From: Sphingobium sp. CECT 9361 | GTDB taxonomy: Bacteria; Pseudomonadota; Alphaproteobacteria; Sphingomonadales; Sphingomonadaceae | Assembly (NCBI RefSeq): GCF_918741285.1 | Contig: NZ_CAKKNC010000002.1 | Location: 124,001 to 188,000 of the forward strand | Direction: 5' to 3' | DNA length: 64,000 bases | Shown: piece by piece, positions 46,406 through 56,687 of the stretch | Position numbering within the stretch: position 1 is the first letter of the stretch | Layout of the letters: every line of letters starts with the position of its first letter | Made by a program: the position numbers and the translations under genes | Notes under the pieces: generated by a model | The model's input: the letters and a program-made list of their open reading frames with translations, nothing else | What the model was told of the DNA's origin: nothing | Database searches by the model: none

Positions 46406-48339
46406 TCGCAGAGGCAGGACTTGCGGCTCTGTGGCTGGCTGCTGCGCTGGCCTTTTTGCAACTGGGGCTGGTATGGTTCGGTCTGACCACGGACAAGCCT
46501 GAGCTGCTTGCCAGCGTGCGCCCGGTTGCCGTGGCGCAGGGGGTGCTTACGGCCCTGTCGTTTGCTCTTCTGGTTACCTTGTTTCTGCGATCCGATATGT
46601 CGGTCGCGCTGGTGGCGACGAATAGCCACTCGGCCAAGCCCTGGCTGTACAAGTTCGCCGGAACATGGGGCAATCATGAAGGCTCCATGCTGTTGTGGGT
46701 CATGGTAATGGGCATAGCCGGCATGGCCGTGGCGCTGTTCGAGCGCGCCTTGCGTCGGGATACGCATATGGCCACGCTGGGGGCGCAGGCGATGATCAGC
46801 CTCGGCTTTTATGCGTTTCTGCTGTTCTCTTCCAATCCGTTTGCCCGCGTCAATCCTGCGCCGCCGGATGGGCAGGGGCTTAATCCGCTGCTGCAAGACC
46901 CCGGCTTGGCGTTCCATCCGCCGACGCTGTATCTCGGTTATGTGGGTCTCTCGGTGGCATTCTCCTTTGCTGTCGGGGCGTTGTTGACGCGCAATGTCGA
47001 TGCAGTGTTTGCGCGCGCCATGCGACCGTGGATATTGGCGGCGTGGATATTACTGACGCTGGGCATTACGGCGGGGAGTTACTGGGCCTATTATGAACTC
47101 GGCTGGGGCGGCTGGTGGTTCTGGGATCCGGTCGAAAATGCCTCGCTGATGCCTTGGCTGGCCGCAACGGCTTTGCTGCATAGCGTTACAGTGCTGGCGA
47201 CGCGCGATGCGCTGCGGGCATGGACCATCATGCTGGCGGTGGTGGCCTTCTCGATGTCTATGGTCGGCACCTTCCTGGTTCGGTCCGGCATCCTGACGAG
47301 CGTGCATGCCTTCGCGGTCGATCCTGAGCGTGGGACATTCATCCTCGGGCTGTTGGCTTTGTATATCGGTGGTGCGCTTGCGCTATTCGGGTGGCGGATT
47401 GGCACCGTGCGCGAAGGGGCGCAGTTCGAACTGGTGAGTCGTGAGACGATGCTGGTGGTCAACAACCTGCTACTTTCCGTTATTCTGGGCCTAGTGCTGA
47501 TCGGTACGCTATATCCGCTGATGACCGAGGCTTTCGGGCATAAGGTATCGGTCGGACCGCCCTATTTCGATCGGATTGCCGGACCCGTTGCGCTGGCACT
47601 GGTGATTGCAATGGCGGCAGGGCCGCTGACTCGCTGGCGGAAAGATCAGGCGCGGGCTGTTGCGGGAAGACTGCTGGTGCCAGCCATCGTTTTACTGCTG
47701 GCTTTTGCAGTGGTTTCGGTGCTGGCATGGGGCCGTATCGGTGTTTTGCCGTTCTTGGGGCTGGTAATAGCGGCCGGCGTTGCTGTTGGTAGTGTTGCCC
47801 CGCTGTGGAAACGCAATCTGCGCCGTACGCCATTGTTCACCTACGGCATGGTGATCGCGCATCTTGGTTGTGCCGTCAGTCTGGCGGGCATGGCGGCGGA
47901 CTCTGCTTTCACGGTGGAGAAACTGGTCGCTGCGCGTCCAGGGGGTGTCATCGAAACGGCCGGATGGAAGGTGCGCTTCGATGCCATCACGCCCATTGCC
48001 GGGGACAATTGGACGGCGTTGCAGGGTGACATGACCGCGTCTCGTGGCAGTGGGAGCCCAATCGATATCCATCCGCAAGCACGGTTCTTTACCGCCCCGC
48101 CGACCAATACGACTGAAGCGGCCCTGCTGACACGCTGGGATGGCCAGCTCTATGTTGTTCTGGGTCAAGAGGCCGATGATGGCCGGTGGCAAGTAAGGAT
48201 CTGGTGGAAGCCGTTCGTAACGCTCATCTGGTTGGGTGGGATGATGATCGCTCTGGGCGGCACGTTATCGTTGCTTGGTCGCGAGCGGCGGGGTTGGCTG
48301 CAAAAGCTGCGGCGTCGTTCTGCGGTGGCGGCCGCATGA
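46402..48339 (+). CDS. ccmF: Cytochrome c haem lyase subunit CcmF
   Basis: A 645-aa polytopic protein of the haem ligation complex, with the WWD motif GWGGWWFWDPVENASLMPWL and many hydrophobic helices. Conserved blocks are WGNHEGSMLLWV, NPLLQDPGLAFHPPTLYLGY and RSGILTSVHAFAVDPERGTF. The C-terminal periplasmic domain is followed by a final helix. It reduces haem iron and, with CcmH/CcmI, joins haem to CXXCH sites. It overlaps ccmE and ccmG by 4 bp each. Confidence 0.96.
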   Translation: MIAEAGLAALWLAAALAFLQLGLVWFGLTTDKPELLASVRPVAVAQGVLTALSFALLVTLFLRSDMSVALVATNSHSAKPWLYKFAGTWGNHEGSMLLWVMVMGIAGMAVALFERALRRDTHMATLGAQAMISLGFYAFLLFSSNPFARVNPAPPDGQGLNPLLQDPGLAFHPPTLYLGYVGLSVAFSFAVGALLTRNVDAVFARAMRPWILAAWILLTLGITAGSYWAYYELGWGGWWFWDPVENASLMPWLAATALLHSVTVLATRDALRAWTIMLAVVAFSMSMVGTFLVRSGILTSVHAFAVDPERGTFILGLLALYIGGALALFGWRIGTVREGAQFELVSRETMLVVNNLLLSVILGLVLIGTLYPLMTEAFGHKVSVGPPYFDRIAGPVALALVIAMAAGPLTRWRKDQARAVAGRLLVPAIVLLLAFAVVSVLAWGRIGVLPFLGLVIAAGVAVGSVAPLWKRNLRRTPLFTYGMVIAHLGCAVSLAGMAADSAFTVEKLVAARPGGVIETAGWKVRFDAITPIAGDNWTALQGDMTASRGSGSPIDIHPQARFFTAPPTNTTEAALLTRWDGQLYVVLGQEADDGRWQVRIWWKPFVTLIWLGGMMIALGGTLSLLGRERRGWLQKLRRRSAVAAA

Positions 48340-48866
48340 GCCGTTGGGCGATCTGGTTGCCGCTGGGGTTGTTTCTGGCCTTTTTCGCTTTGTTCGCGAG
48401 CGGGCTGTTGAAGCCTGACGATAGGGTAATCGCGTCGAAAATGGTCGGAAAGCCGATCCCTGCGTTCACCTTGCCTGCTGCCGCGAGCGACAGGCCCGCT
48501 TTATCCAGCGCCGATTTGGCAACGGGCAAGCCGCGCCTTCTCAACATCTTTGCCAGTTGGTGCGTGCCATGCGCTGCCGAAGCGCCGCAGTTGATGGCGC
48601 TCAAGCAGGCGGGCGCGGAAATCGATGCCGTTGCCATTCGCGATGCGCGTGCCGATGTCGATCAGTTCCTCGGGCGATGGGGCAATCCTTATGCCCGTAT
48701 CGGGCTGGATGCGCGCAGCAGCTTGCAGATTGCGATGGGGTCGTCGGGCGTTCCGGAGACCTTCGTGATCGACGGCAAAGGGACAATCGTGCACCAGCAC
48801 ATCGGCGATATCCGTGCCGAAGACGTGCCTACGATCCTGGAAAAGCTGAAGGAAGCAGGCCGATGA
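48336..48866 (+). CDS. ccmG: Thiol:disulfide interchange protein CcmG/DsbE
   Basis: A 176-aa thioredoxin-fold protein with an N-terminal membrane anchor (MSRWAIWLPLGLFLAFFALF). The active site is ASWCVPCAAEAPQL, and the cis-Pro loop reads SSGVPETFVIDG, which matches CcmG-type proteins. It keeps apocytochrome c or CcmH cysteines reduced in the periplasm. The ATG overlaps the ccmF stop and its TGA overlaps the ccmH start. Confidence 0.94.
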   Translation: MSRWAIWLPLGLFLAFFALFASGLLKPDDRVIASKMVGKPIPAFTLPAAASDRPALSSADLATGKPRLLNIFASWCVPCAAEAPQLMALKQAGAEIDAVAIRDARADVDQFLGRWGNPYARIGLDARSSLQIAMGSSGVPETFVIDGKGTIVHQHIGDIRAEDVPTILEKLKEAGR

Positions 48867-49276
48867 GAACCCTCATCGCGCTGATCCTGATGCTGTTTGC
48901 AGCGCCAGTACTGGCGCAGTCTGCACTGCCGCCTGCGCCCTATGCCGACCGACAACTCGACGATCCGCGGTTGGAAGCAAAGGCGCGTGACTTGATGATG
49001 ACCATTCGGTGCCTGACCTGCCAAAGCCAGTCTATTGCAGACAGCAACGCCAGCATGGCGGGGGATATGCGGTCCCAGATTCGGGAAAGGATTGCCGCCG
49101 GGGAAGATCCCGAAGCCATCCGATCCTGGCTGATAGAGCGCTATGGAGATTGGGTGAGCTACGAACCGACCGCGTCGCCTATCCTTTGGCCTCTGTGGGC
49201 TGCGCCGGTGATACTACTCGCGCTAGGATTTTGGTTGATGCGGGGGCGCATCCGACGGCGGAAGGCATCGTCATGA
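48863..49276 (+). CDS. ccmH: Cytochrome c maturation protein CcmH (CcmL type)
   Basis: A 137-aa protein with a signal peptide (MRTLIALILMLFAAPVLAQ), the redox motif TIRCLTCQSQSIADSNASMA (LRCxxCQ family) and a C-terminal membrane helix (ILWPLWAAPVILLALGFWLM) with a basic end RGRIRRRK. Its two Cys reduce the apocytochrome disulfide together with CcmG. Size corresponds to the short CcmH/CycL form, with the TPR part encoded separately in the next gene. Starts and stops overlap those of its neighbours by 4 bp. Confidence 0.94.
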   Translation: MRTLIALILMLFAAPVLAQSALPPAPYADRQLDDPRLEAKARDLMMTIRCLTCQSQSIADSNASMAGDMRSQIRERIAAGEDPEAIRSWLIERYGDWVSYEPTASPILWPLWAAPVILLALGFWLMRGRIRRRKASS

Positions 49277-49899
49277 CGGGATGGATAATCGCGGGGCTGC
49301 TTGCGATCCTGACTATGGGGGCGCTGCTCTGGCTGGGGCGTGCACCTCGACCGACATGGGAGCTGCTGGGGGCGGCGGTCCTGTTCGGCATTGCTGGCTA
49401 TGCGTGGCAGGGTTCCCCCGGATTGGCTGGGTCCCCTCGCTTCGTAAAGGACAAGCCTGCCGAGTTCGATGAAGAGATCGCTTCACAACGTCGGGCATTG
49501 GGCGAGCGATTCGGGAAGGCCGGGCAGTGGTTGGTGTTGTCCGACGGATTGGGGCGGCAAGGCAAGACACAGGAAGCCGCCAATGTGCTGGTTGCGGCTG
49601 TTCGACAAGATCCAAAGGATCCCAATCTTTGGCTCGGACTTGGTAACGCATTGGTAGCGCACGGCGAGGGTTTGCTTTCGCCATCGGCAGAATTCGCTTT
49701 CCGAAAGGCCATGGCCATCGATCCGGCAGGTTTTGCGGCACCCTATTTCTACGGACTGGCCCTCGCACAATCGGGCCAACTGGATGGGGCGCGCAAGATC
49801 TGGGCACCTTTGGCGGCGCGGTTGCCGGAAGGCAGCAAATTGCGCACGGAGTTGGAGCAGAATCTCTCGATGATCGATCAGCGTCTTGGTGGATCGTAA
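49273..49899 (+). CDS. ccmI: Cytochrome c maturation TPR protein CcmI/CycH
   Basis: A 208-aa apocytochrome chaperone. Two N-terminal hydrophobic helices (GWIIAGLLAILTMGALLWLG, WELLGAAVLFGIAGYAWQG) are followed by TPR-like helices, for example WLVLSDGLGRQGKTQEAANV, DPNLWLGLGNALVAHGEGLL and APYFYGLALAQSGQLDGARK. It presents the C-terminus of apocytochromes to CcmF/CcmH. It is shorter than the ~400-aa CcmI of other alphaproteobacteria. It closes the operon and overlaps ccmH by 4 bp. Confidence 0.9.
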   Translation: MTGWIIAGLLAILTMGALLWLGRAPRPTWELLGAAVLFGIAGYAWQGSPGLAGSPRFVKDKPAEFDEEIASQRRALGERFGKAGQWLVLSDGLGRQGKTQEAANVLVAAVRQDPKDPNLWLGLGNALVAHGEGLLSPSAEFAFRKAMAIDPAGFAAPYFYGLALAQSGQLDGARKIWAPLAARLPEGSKLRTELEQNLSMIDQRLGGS

Positions 49900-50035
49900 C
49901 GTCTGCGCACTATATTCGTTATATTGCGCTGCATGACAGTGCGTGATAGGCGCACCTCCAACAGTCCGGGATCATTCCGTTGGCGCTGTTTCCGGGGTCG
50001 GGCAATCACTATCATGACTTTTGTCGCTGTGTTTC

Positions 50036-51970
50036 ATGACTGATACCGGAGCTGAACCTGCCGCTTCCAATGGCGGATCGCACGACCTTGACGCGCATGT
50101 CGGTCATGGGCACGAAAGCGCGACCGTAAAGCTCGTCGTTGGCGCGATTGGCATCGTCTTTGGCGACATCGGCACCAGCCCGCTCTATGCGTTTCGGGAA
50201 ACCTTCGCCGGTCATCACAAGCTGACGCTGGATCCCGATCATATTCTCAGTGTCGTCAGCCTGATGTTCTGGTCGATGATGCTCGTCGTTACGCTCAAAT
50301 ATGTTTCGATCATTATGCGCGCGGATAACAAGGGAGAGGGCGGCAGCCTTGCCTTGCTCGCACTCATCAGCGGCCAGACGAAAACGCGCCGGTGGTCTTC
50401 CGGGATTGTGCTGCTGGGGGTCTTTGCGACCGCTTTGTTCTATGGCGATTCGATGATTACCCCGGCGGTGTCCGTATTGTCGGCGGTCGAGGGTCTGGCC
50501 GTTTATAACCATGCTCTTGCTCCCCTGATCTTGCCATGCGCAGTTATTATCCTGGTGGGCCTTTTCTGGATACAAAGTGCAGGCACCAACCGCGTTGCCG
50601 CGCTTTTCGGTCCTATTATGCTGCTTTATTTTGTGGTCATTTCCACATTGGGGGTGCTGAGCATTTGGCAGACTCCGGGCATTTTGGTCGCTTTCAACCC
50701 TTATTGGGCAGTGATGTTCTTTGTGACGGACCCGCTGCCGGCGTTCCTGGCATTGGGCTCTGTGGTCCTCGCAGTGACGGGTGCCGAAGCGCTTTATGCC
50801 GACATGGGGCATTTCGGGCGGAATCCTATCCGGATATCCTGGCTCTTCTTCGTGCTGCCGGCCCTGATGCTCAACTATATGGGGCAGGGCGCCTTGCTGT
50901 TCCGCGAAGGGCACGATGCGCTGGCCAGCCCATTCTATAATCTTGCGCCGCAGTGGTTTCAGTTGCCCCTGATCGGCATTGCTACACTGGCTGCGATCAT
51001 CGCTTCCCAAGCCGTTATTTCCGGCGCTTTCTCTGTGACGCAACAGGCCATCCAGTTGGGCTTCATGCCACGGTTGCGTATCGCACACACCAGCGCTTCG
51101 ACTGCGGGCCAGATCTACATTCCCCTCGTCAACTGGGGGCTGATGGTGATGGTAATCCTGCTGGTGCTCAGCTTCCGCACCTCATCCAGCCTTACATCTG
51201 CCTATGGCATCGCGGTGACAGGAGCGATGTTCATCGACAATGTCCTACTCACGGTTCTGATATTCCGTCTTTGGAAGTGGAACCGGATTTGGGCAGTCAT
51301 GCTGCTGTCCGTGTTCTACATTGTCGATGGCGCCTATCTGGCGGCGAATCTGACCAAGATCCCCGATGGTGGATGGTTCCCGCTGTTGATCGGCTTCATC
51401 ATCTTCACCCTGCTGACGACCTGGTCGCGGGGCCGCAAGCTGATGATCGAGCGTATGCGGGAGTCTGCAATGCCTATCCCGGTGTTTATTGCGTCCGCTG
51501 CAAACAGCGCGGTGCGTGTGCCGGGTACCGCAGTGTTCATGACATCGACGCCCGACGGCGTTCCCCATGCTCTGCTGCACAATCTCAAGCACAACAAGGT
51601 GCTGCATGAGCGTGTGGTTCTGTTGACGGTCAAGATTGTAGGTGTGCCGGTCGTCGCCGAGGAAAGCCGCGCGAAGCTTGAGGATTTGGGACGTGGGTTC
51701 TTCCGCCTCGTGCTGCATTATGGTTTCATGCAGGAACCTGACGTGCCTCTGGCTCTCAAGAACGTTACGCAATGCGGTCAGGCGTTCAAGATGATGGAAA
51801 CCAGCTTCTTCCTGGCACGTCAGACTCTGCTGCCATCGGCTCGCCCAGGCATGCCGATCTGGCGTGAAAAGATTTTCGCATGGATGCTGCGCAACGCGGA
51901 AAGCGCGATGGAGTTTTTCCGCTTGCCTACCAACCGGGTTGTCGAACTTGGTAGTCAGGTCGAAATCTAG
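50036..51970 (+). CDS. kup: Potassium uptake protein Kup
   Basis: A 644-aa K+/H+ symporter of the KUP/HAK/KT family. Its diagnostic start is [20 protein letters not shown] (about 35-54). About twelve helices follow, with [40 protein letters not shown] and [18 protein letters not shown]. The hydrophilic C-terminal domain contains [21 protein letters not shown] start at ATG 50036 ([14 protein letters not shown]); a TTG 15 bases upstream is possible. An ATG at 50014 opens a nine-codon frame whose stop overlaps this start. Confidence 0.95.
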   Translation: MTDTGAEPAASNGGSHDLDAHVGHGHESATVKLVVGAIGIVFGDIGTSPLYAFRETFAGHHKLTLDPDHILSVVSLMFWSMMLVVTLKYVSIIMRADNKGEGGSLALLALISGQTKTRRWSSGIVLLGVFATALFYGDSMITPAVSVLSAVEGLAVYNHALAPLILPCAVIILVGLFWIQSAGTNRVAALFGPIMLLYFVVISTLGVLSIWQTPGILVAFNPYWAVMFFVTDPLPAFLALGSVVLAVTGAEALYADMGHFGRNPIRISWLFFVLPALMLNYMGQGALLFREGHDALASPFYNLAPQWFQLPLIGIATLAAIIASQAVISGAFSVTQQAIQLGFMPRLRIAHTSASTAGQIYIPLVNWGLMVMVILLVLSFRTSSSLTSAYGIAVTGAMFIDNVLLTVLIFRLWKWNRIWAVMLLSVFYIVDGAYLAANLTKIPDGGWFPLLIGFIIFTLLTTWSRGRKLMIERMRESAMPIPVFIASAANSAVRVPGTAVFMTSTPDGVPHALLHNLKHNKVLHERVVLLTVKIVGVPVVAEESRAKLEDLGRGFFRLVLHYGFMQEPDVPLALKNVTQCGQAFKMMETSFFLARQTLLPSARPGMPIWREKIFAWMLRNAESAMEFFRLPTNRVVELGSQVEI

Positions 51971-51975
51971 TCCCC

Positions 51976-52008
51976 GGTTCGCCACCCAGTTTTGCTGGGT
52001 GACGAACC
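51976..52008. terminator. Hairpin between convergent kup and leuA
   Basis: GGTTCG and CGAACC enclose ACCCAG-TTTTG-CTGGGT, giving a long stem with a 2x2 internal loop. It starts 6 bp after the kup stop. No clear T-run is present, so it may act as a bidirectional barrier. Confidence 0.6.
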
Positions 52009-52020
52009 GTAGTGGCGATT

Positions 52021-53697
52021 TTATCCTTTGCGTGCGGCCAAGCCGTTTGCGGCGGACAGAACAGCCTGCACCGATGCAGTGGCGACGTCGGCGTCCATTC
52101 CGACCCCAAACACCGTCACGCCGTCTGGCGTGCGACATTCGACATAGGCGGCTGCATTGACGTTCGAGCCTGCGCCGATGGCGTGTTCGTTATAGTCGAC
52201 GACGTCGAGTTCAATCCCGAGTTCATCGCGCAACGCCGCGAGGACGCCGGAAATGAGCCCGTTGCCGCGACCGGAAATGCTGCGCTCGCCGCCTTCGTGA
52301 CCGATCTTGCCTACGAACACGCGGTCACCCGATGCGCCGGTCTCGTGGTAATCGAGCAGCTTATAGGGCTGATCCGATCCCAATGCGTAGTGCTTCTCGA
52401 ACGCTTCCCAGATGTCCGCGGCGACCAGTTCGCGGCTCGTGCTGTCTGCGACATTCTGAACGACGCGACTGAAATCGGCCTGCATCCGTTTGGGAAGCTT
52501 CAGCCCCTTGTCCTGTTGCAGAACCCAGGCGACACCGCCCTTGCCTGACTGCGAATTGACGCGAATGACCGCTTCGTAGCTCCGACCCAGATCGGCGGGG
52601 TCGATCGGGAGATAGGGCACGTCCCAGAATTCGTCATTCCGCACTTCCTGTGCGGCAAAGCCCTTCTTGATGGCATCCTGATGGCTGCCGGAAAAGGCCG
52701 TGAACACCAGTTCGCCTGCATAGGGATGACGCGGGTGAACGGGCAGTTGATTGCAATATTCGACCGTCTGAATGACATCGTCGATATCCGAGAAGTCGAG
52801 ATCAGGGTTCACGCCCTGCGTATAGAGATTGAGGCCCAAGGTCACCAGATCGACATTGCCGGTCCGCTCGCCATTGCCGAACAGGCAGCCTTCGACGCGA
52901 TCCGCGCCCGCCATCAATCCGAGTTCGGCGGCCGCGACGCCCGTGCCGCGATCGTTATGCGGGTGGAGGGAGATGACGACATGATCGCGCTTGCTGATAT
53001 GCTTGCACATCCATTCGATCTGATCGGCATAGATATTGGCGGTTGCTGCCTCAACCGTAGCAGGGAGGTTCAGGATCAATGGCTTGTCAGCGGTGGGCTG
53101 AAGAATGTCCATCACCGCCTCGCAACATTCCAGGCTGAAATCGAGCTCGGCGGTTGAGAAGGTTTCCGGGCTGTATTCGAAGCGCCAATCGGTATTCGGC
53201 TGCTTAGCAGCTTCGTCGCGCAGAATTTTTGCAGCATCGATGGCGATCTGCTTCACTTGGCTGCGTTCCATGCCAAACACGATGCGGCGCCAGGCAGGGG
53301 AGACTGCATTATACACGTGGACGATGGCCGATCGCGCGCCCTGAAGGCTTTCGAAGGTCTTTTCGATGAGGTCGTGGCGGGCCTGCGTCAGCACCTGAAT
53401 GGTGACATCGTCGGGGATCGTGCCGGACTTCACCAGTCCGCTGATGAAATCGAATTCGGTCGCGCCTGCGGAGGGAAAGCCGACTTCGATTTCCTTGACG
53501 CCGACACGCAGGAGCAGGTCAAAGAAACGCTGTTTCTTCTCCGCATTCATCGGATCGATCAGGGCCTGATTGCCATCGCGCAAGTCGGTTGAAAGCCAGC
53601 GGGGCGCGTGGGTGATCGTGCGGCCCGGCCACTGACGGTCGGGCAAATCGACCTGAGGGAAGGGGCGGTATTTCTGAGAAGGATCTTTCAGCATCAT
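52021..53697 (-). CDS. leuA: 2-isopropylmalate synthase
   Basis: A 558-aa enzyme joining acetyl-CoA and 2-oxoisovalerate, the first step of leucine synthesis. It is the long LeuA form: [20 protein letters not shown], then [19 protein letters not shown] and the metal-binding [20 protein letters not shown]. The C-terminal regulatory domain ([22 protein letters not shown] segment, here [15 protein letters not shown]) senses leucine. The start is ATG 53695-53697 with AGGAA about ten bases upstream; a GTG ten codons earlier is possible. Preceded by a candidate leucine attenuator. Confidence 0.95.
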   Translation of the reverse strand: MMLKDPSQKYRPFPQVDLPDRQWPGRTITHAPRWLSTDLRDGNQALIDPMNAEKKQRFFDLLLRVGVKEIEVGFPSAGATEFDFISGLVKSGTIPDDVTIQVLTQARHDLIEKTFESLQGARSAIVHVYNAVSPAWRRIVFGMERSQVKQIAIDAAKILRDEAAKQPNTDWRFEYSPETFSTAELDFSLECCEAVMDILQPTADKPLILNLPATVEAATANIYADQIEWMCKHISKRDHVVISLHPHNDRGTGVAAAELGLMAGADRVEGCLFGNGERTGNVDLVTLGLNLYTQGVNPDLDFSDIDDVIQTVEYCNQLPVHPRHPYAGELVFTAFSGSHQDAIKKGFAAQEVRNDEFWDVPYLPIDPADLGRSYEAVIRVNSQSGKGGVAWVLQQDKGLKLPKRMQADFSRVVQNVADSTSRELVAADIWEAFEKHYALGSDQPYKLLDYHETGASGDRVFVGKIGHEGGERSISGRGNGLISGVLAALRDELGIELDVVDYNEHAIGAGSNVNAAAYVECRTPDGVTVFGVGMDADVATASVQAVLSAANGLAARKG

Positions 53698-53765
53698 GGG
53701 AACGGCATTCCTGGCGATCGGACGCACATATTTGGCATCCGGGTGTCACGACTATTTGCGATTAT

Positions 53766-53824
53766 GCCCTTAGGCGAAATGTGCGACCGCGCAAGGCAGC
53801 ACAAAAACCACGCCTAAGGGCGTG
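53766..53824 (-). promoter_or_regulatory. Candidate leucine attenuator structures upstream of leuA
   Basis: On the minus strand, CACGCC-CTTA-GGCGTG is followed by GTTTTT (53803-53824), a terminator-like hairpin. The segment inside it, GCCCTTAGGCG (53811-53821), is also perfectly complementary over 11 bp to CGCCTAAGGGC at 53766-53776, so two alternative pairings exist. A third hairpin, TGTGC...GCACA, lies between. Alternative structures just after a leucine-containing short ORF are typical of ribosome-mediated attenuation. Which state ends transcription is unclear. Confidence 0.55.
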
Positions 53825-53858
53825 TAAGTCGTAGCAGGAAAGGTAGCGCGCGCTGCAT
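53814..53858 (-). CDS. Putative leu leader peptide
   Basis: A 14-codon frame, MQRALPFLLRLTRP, about 117 bp upstream of leuA. Four of 14 residues are leucine and two of these use CTA, a codon otherwise scarce in this high-GC sequence. Its TAG stop falls inside the terminator-like hairpin at 53809-53824. No strong ribosome-binding site is visible. Peptide length, leucine content and position fit the leu leader peptides known ahead of leuA in alphaproteobacteria. Confidence 0.55.
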   Translation of the reverse strand: MQRALPFLLRLTRP

Positions 53859-53911
53859 GATGCGGCGCTTGTAACGGCAAACGACAGAGAACGTCCAGCA
53901 TTTTCATCGAA

Positions 53912-53938
53912 AGGGGGGAGAGAAACCCTCTCTCCCCC
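53912..53938 (-). terminator. Terminator of yceI
   Basis: On the minus strand GGGGGAGAG pairs with CTCTCCCCC, followed by CTTTTCG. It starts 10 bp after the yceI stop and separates yceI from the leuA leader. Confidence 0.8.
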
Positions 53939-53947
53939 AAGGTCAAC

Positions 53948-54574
53948 TTAGTCTTTCTGGAATGCGACGGTCATCTTCAGTTCGATTTCGTCGCCTACCA
54001 TCGGCACAGCATAGCCCATGCCGAAATCGCTACGCTTGATGGCGGTGGTGGCGTTGAAACCGACATTTTCCTTGCCGCCCATTTGCGCGGGGCCTTTGCC
54101 TGCGCCATAAAATGCGGCTTCCAGCACCACTGGCTTTGTAATGCCCTTGATCGTCAAATTGCCGCTGATGTCGGCAGTCGTGCCATCGACCTTCACTGCG
54201 GTAGATACGAAAGTGGCCGTCGGGAATTTCGCGCTGTCGAAGAAGTCGGCCTTCATCAGATGCTCGTCCAGCTTGGGAATGCCAGTCGTCAGATTAGCGA
54301 TGGGAATGGTCACAGAGAGCTTGGCCGCTGCCGGGTTCTTCGGATCGAGCGACAATGTGCCCGTCGGCGCTGAAATCAGCCCCATATTGTTGCTGAAGCC
54401 CATATGGTCATAGGCAAACAGAATTTGCGTGTGGCTCGATTCGACCGTGTAGTTGCCACCGGTCACCAACGCGGGGTTGGGAGAACCCGGCTTTGCAGGA
54501 GCGTTTTGGGCGACGACGGCGGCGCTACCGAGCAGTGCAAGCACGGCAGCGGCGGGGAGCAGAGTCTTGTACAT
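53948..54574 (-). CDS. YceI family periplasmic protein
   Basis: A 208-aa secreted lipocalin-like protein. The signal peptide is MYKTLLPAAAVLALLGSAAV with cleavage near VVAQ. The core reads GNYTVESSHTQILFAYDHMG, TLSLDPKNPAAAKLSVTIPI, then DEHLMKADFFDSAKFPTATF and NLTIKGITKPVVLEAAF, all standard YceI. It ends ELKMTVAFQKD. The family binds isoprenoid-like or other lipophilic molecules in the periplasm; the ligand here is unknown. It has its own terminators on both sides within the ilv-leu block, so it is probably an independent transcription unit. Confidence 0.9.
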   Translation of the reverse strand: MYKTLLPAAAVLALLGSAAVVAQNAPAKPGSPNPALVTGGNYTVESSHTQILFAYDHMGFSNNMGLISAPTGTLSLDPKNPAAAKLSVTIPIANLTTGIPKLDEHLMKADFFDSAKFPTATFVSTAVKVDGTTADISGNLTIKGITKPVVLEAAFYGAGKGPAQMGGKENVGFNATTAIKRSDFGMGYAVPMVGDEIELKMTVAFQKD

Positions 54575-54595
54575 CGGCTATCTCCAGTCAGGGCA

Positions 54596-54630
54596 ATAAA
54601 AAGGGACGCCGCCAGAATAGGCGACGTCCC
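54596..54630 (-). terminator. Rho-independent terminator of the ilv operon
   Basis: On the minus strand GGGACGTCGCC-TATTCT-GGCGGCGTCCC forms an 11-bp stem with one mismatch, followed by TTTTTATT. It lies 54 bp after the ilvC stop. Confidence 0.88.
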
Positions 54631-54683
54631 CCAAACATGCCAGATGCTAATGCGAAACGGATCGTTCCGCATTTAAGCGTCGG

Positions 54684-56280
<1,597 letters not shown>

Positions 56281-56281
<1 letters not shown>

Positions 56282-56646
56282 CAGGATGGCGTCTCTTCCT
56301 TGGCCTTGTCTTCGGTGTCGCGGCGAACGGACAGCATGCCGGCATACGCATAATGCCAGCCGCCATCGCCGCTGCGATGCGCTATACGGACGGGGAAACC
56401 CACGACCGCGTCGAAAATCCTCTCCAGATGTTCCCCAACGTAGCGGGCGCTGACCAGCAGGCGTGCGAAACGTCGCCCATTATAGTCAAAGCCTTCGTCT
56501 AACGTCACTTCCCACTCCTGGTTGTTGTCATCGGTACCATCCGACGCATGATCGATAGTCCATCCGGTAAGCTCGTCCACGCCTGTGATGCGCTCAAAAT
56601 CCCACGGCTCCGTGACGTGGATGCGCAGCTTTAGATGAGTGGTCAC
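56281..56646 (-). CDS. Conserved-looking protein of unknown function inside the ilv operon
   Basis: A 121-aa soluble protein between ilvB and ilvN. It starts at a GTG with a near-perfect AAGGAGAG site six bases upstream. The sequence begins MTTHLKLRIHVTEPWDFERI and is rich in Trp, Asp and Glu. A beta-rich middle (EWEVTLDEGFDYNGRRFARL followed by LVSARYVGEH) precedes FDAVVGFPVRIAH, GWHYAYAGMLSVRR and a charged tail. No signal peptide or membrane helix. Its stop overlaps the ilvN start, and it lies 41 bp after ilvB. I recognise no family. The coupling implies expression with the synthase, but a role in it is only inference. Confidence 0.75.
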
Positions 56647-56687
56647 GATACTCTCCTTATGGACGACCCATGCTGCCGCTTTTGCGG

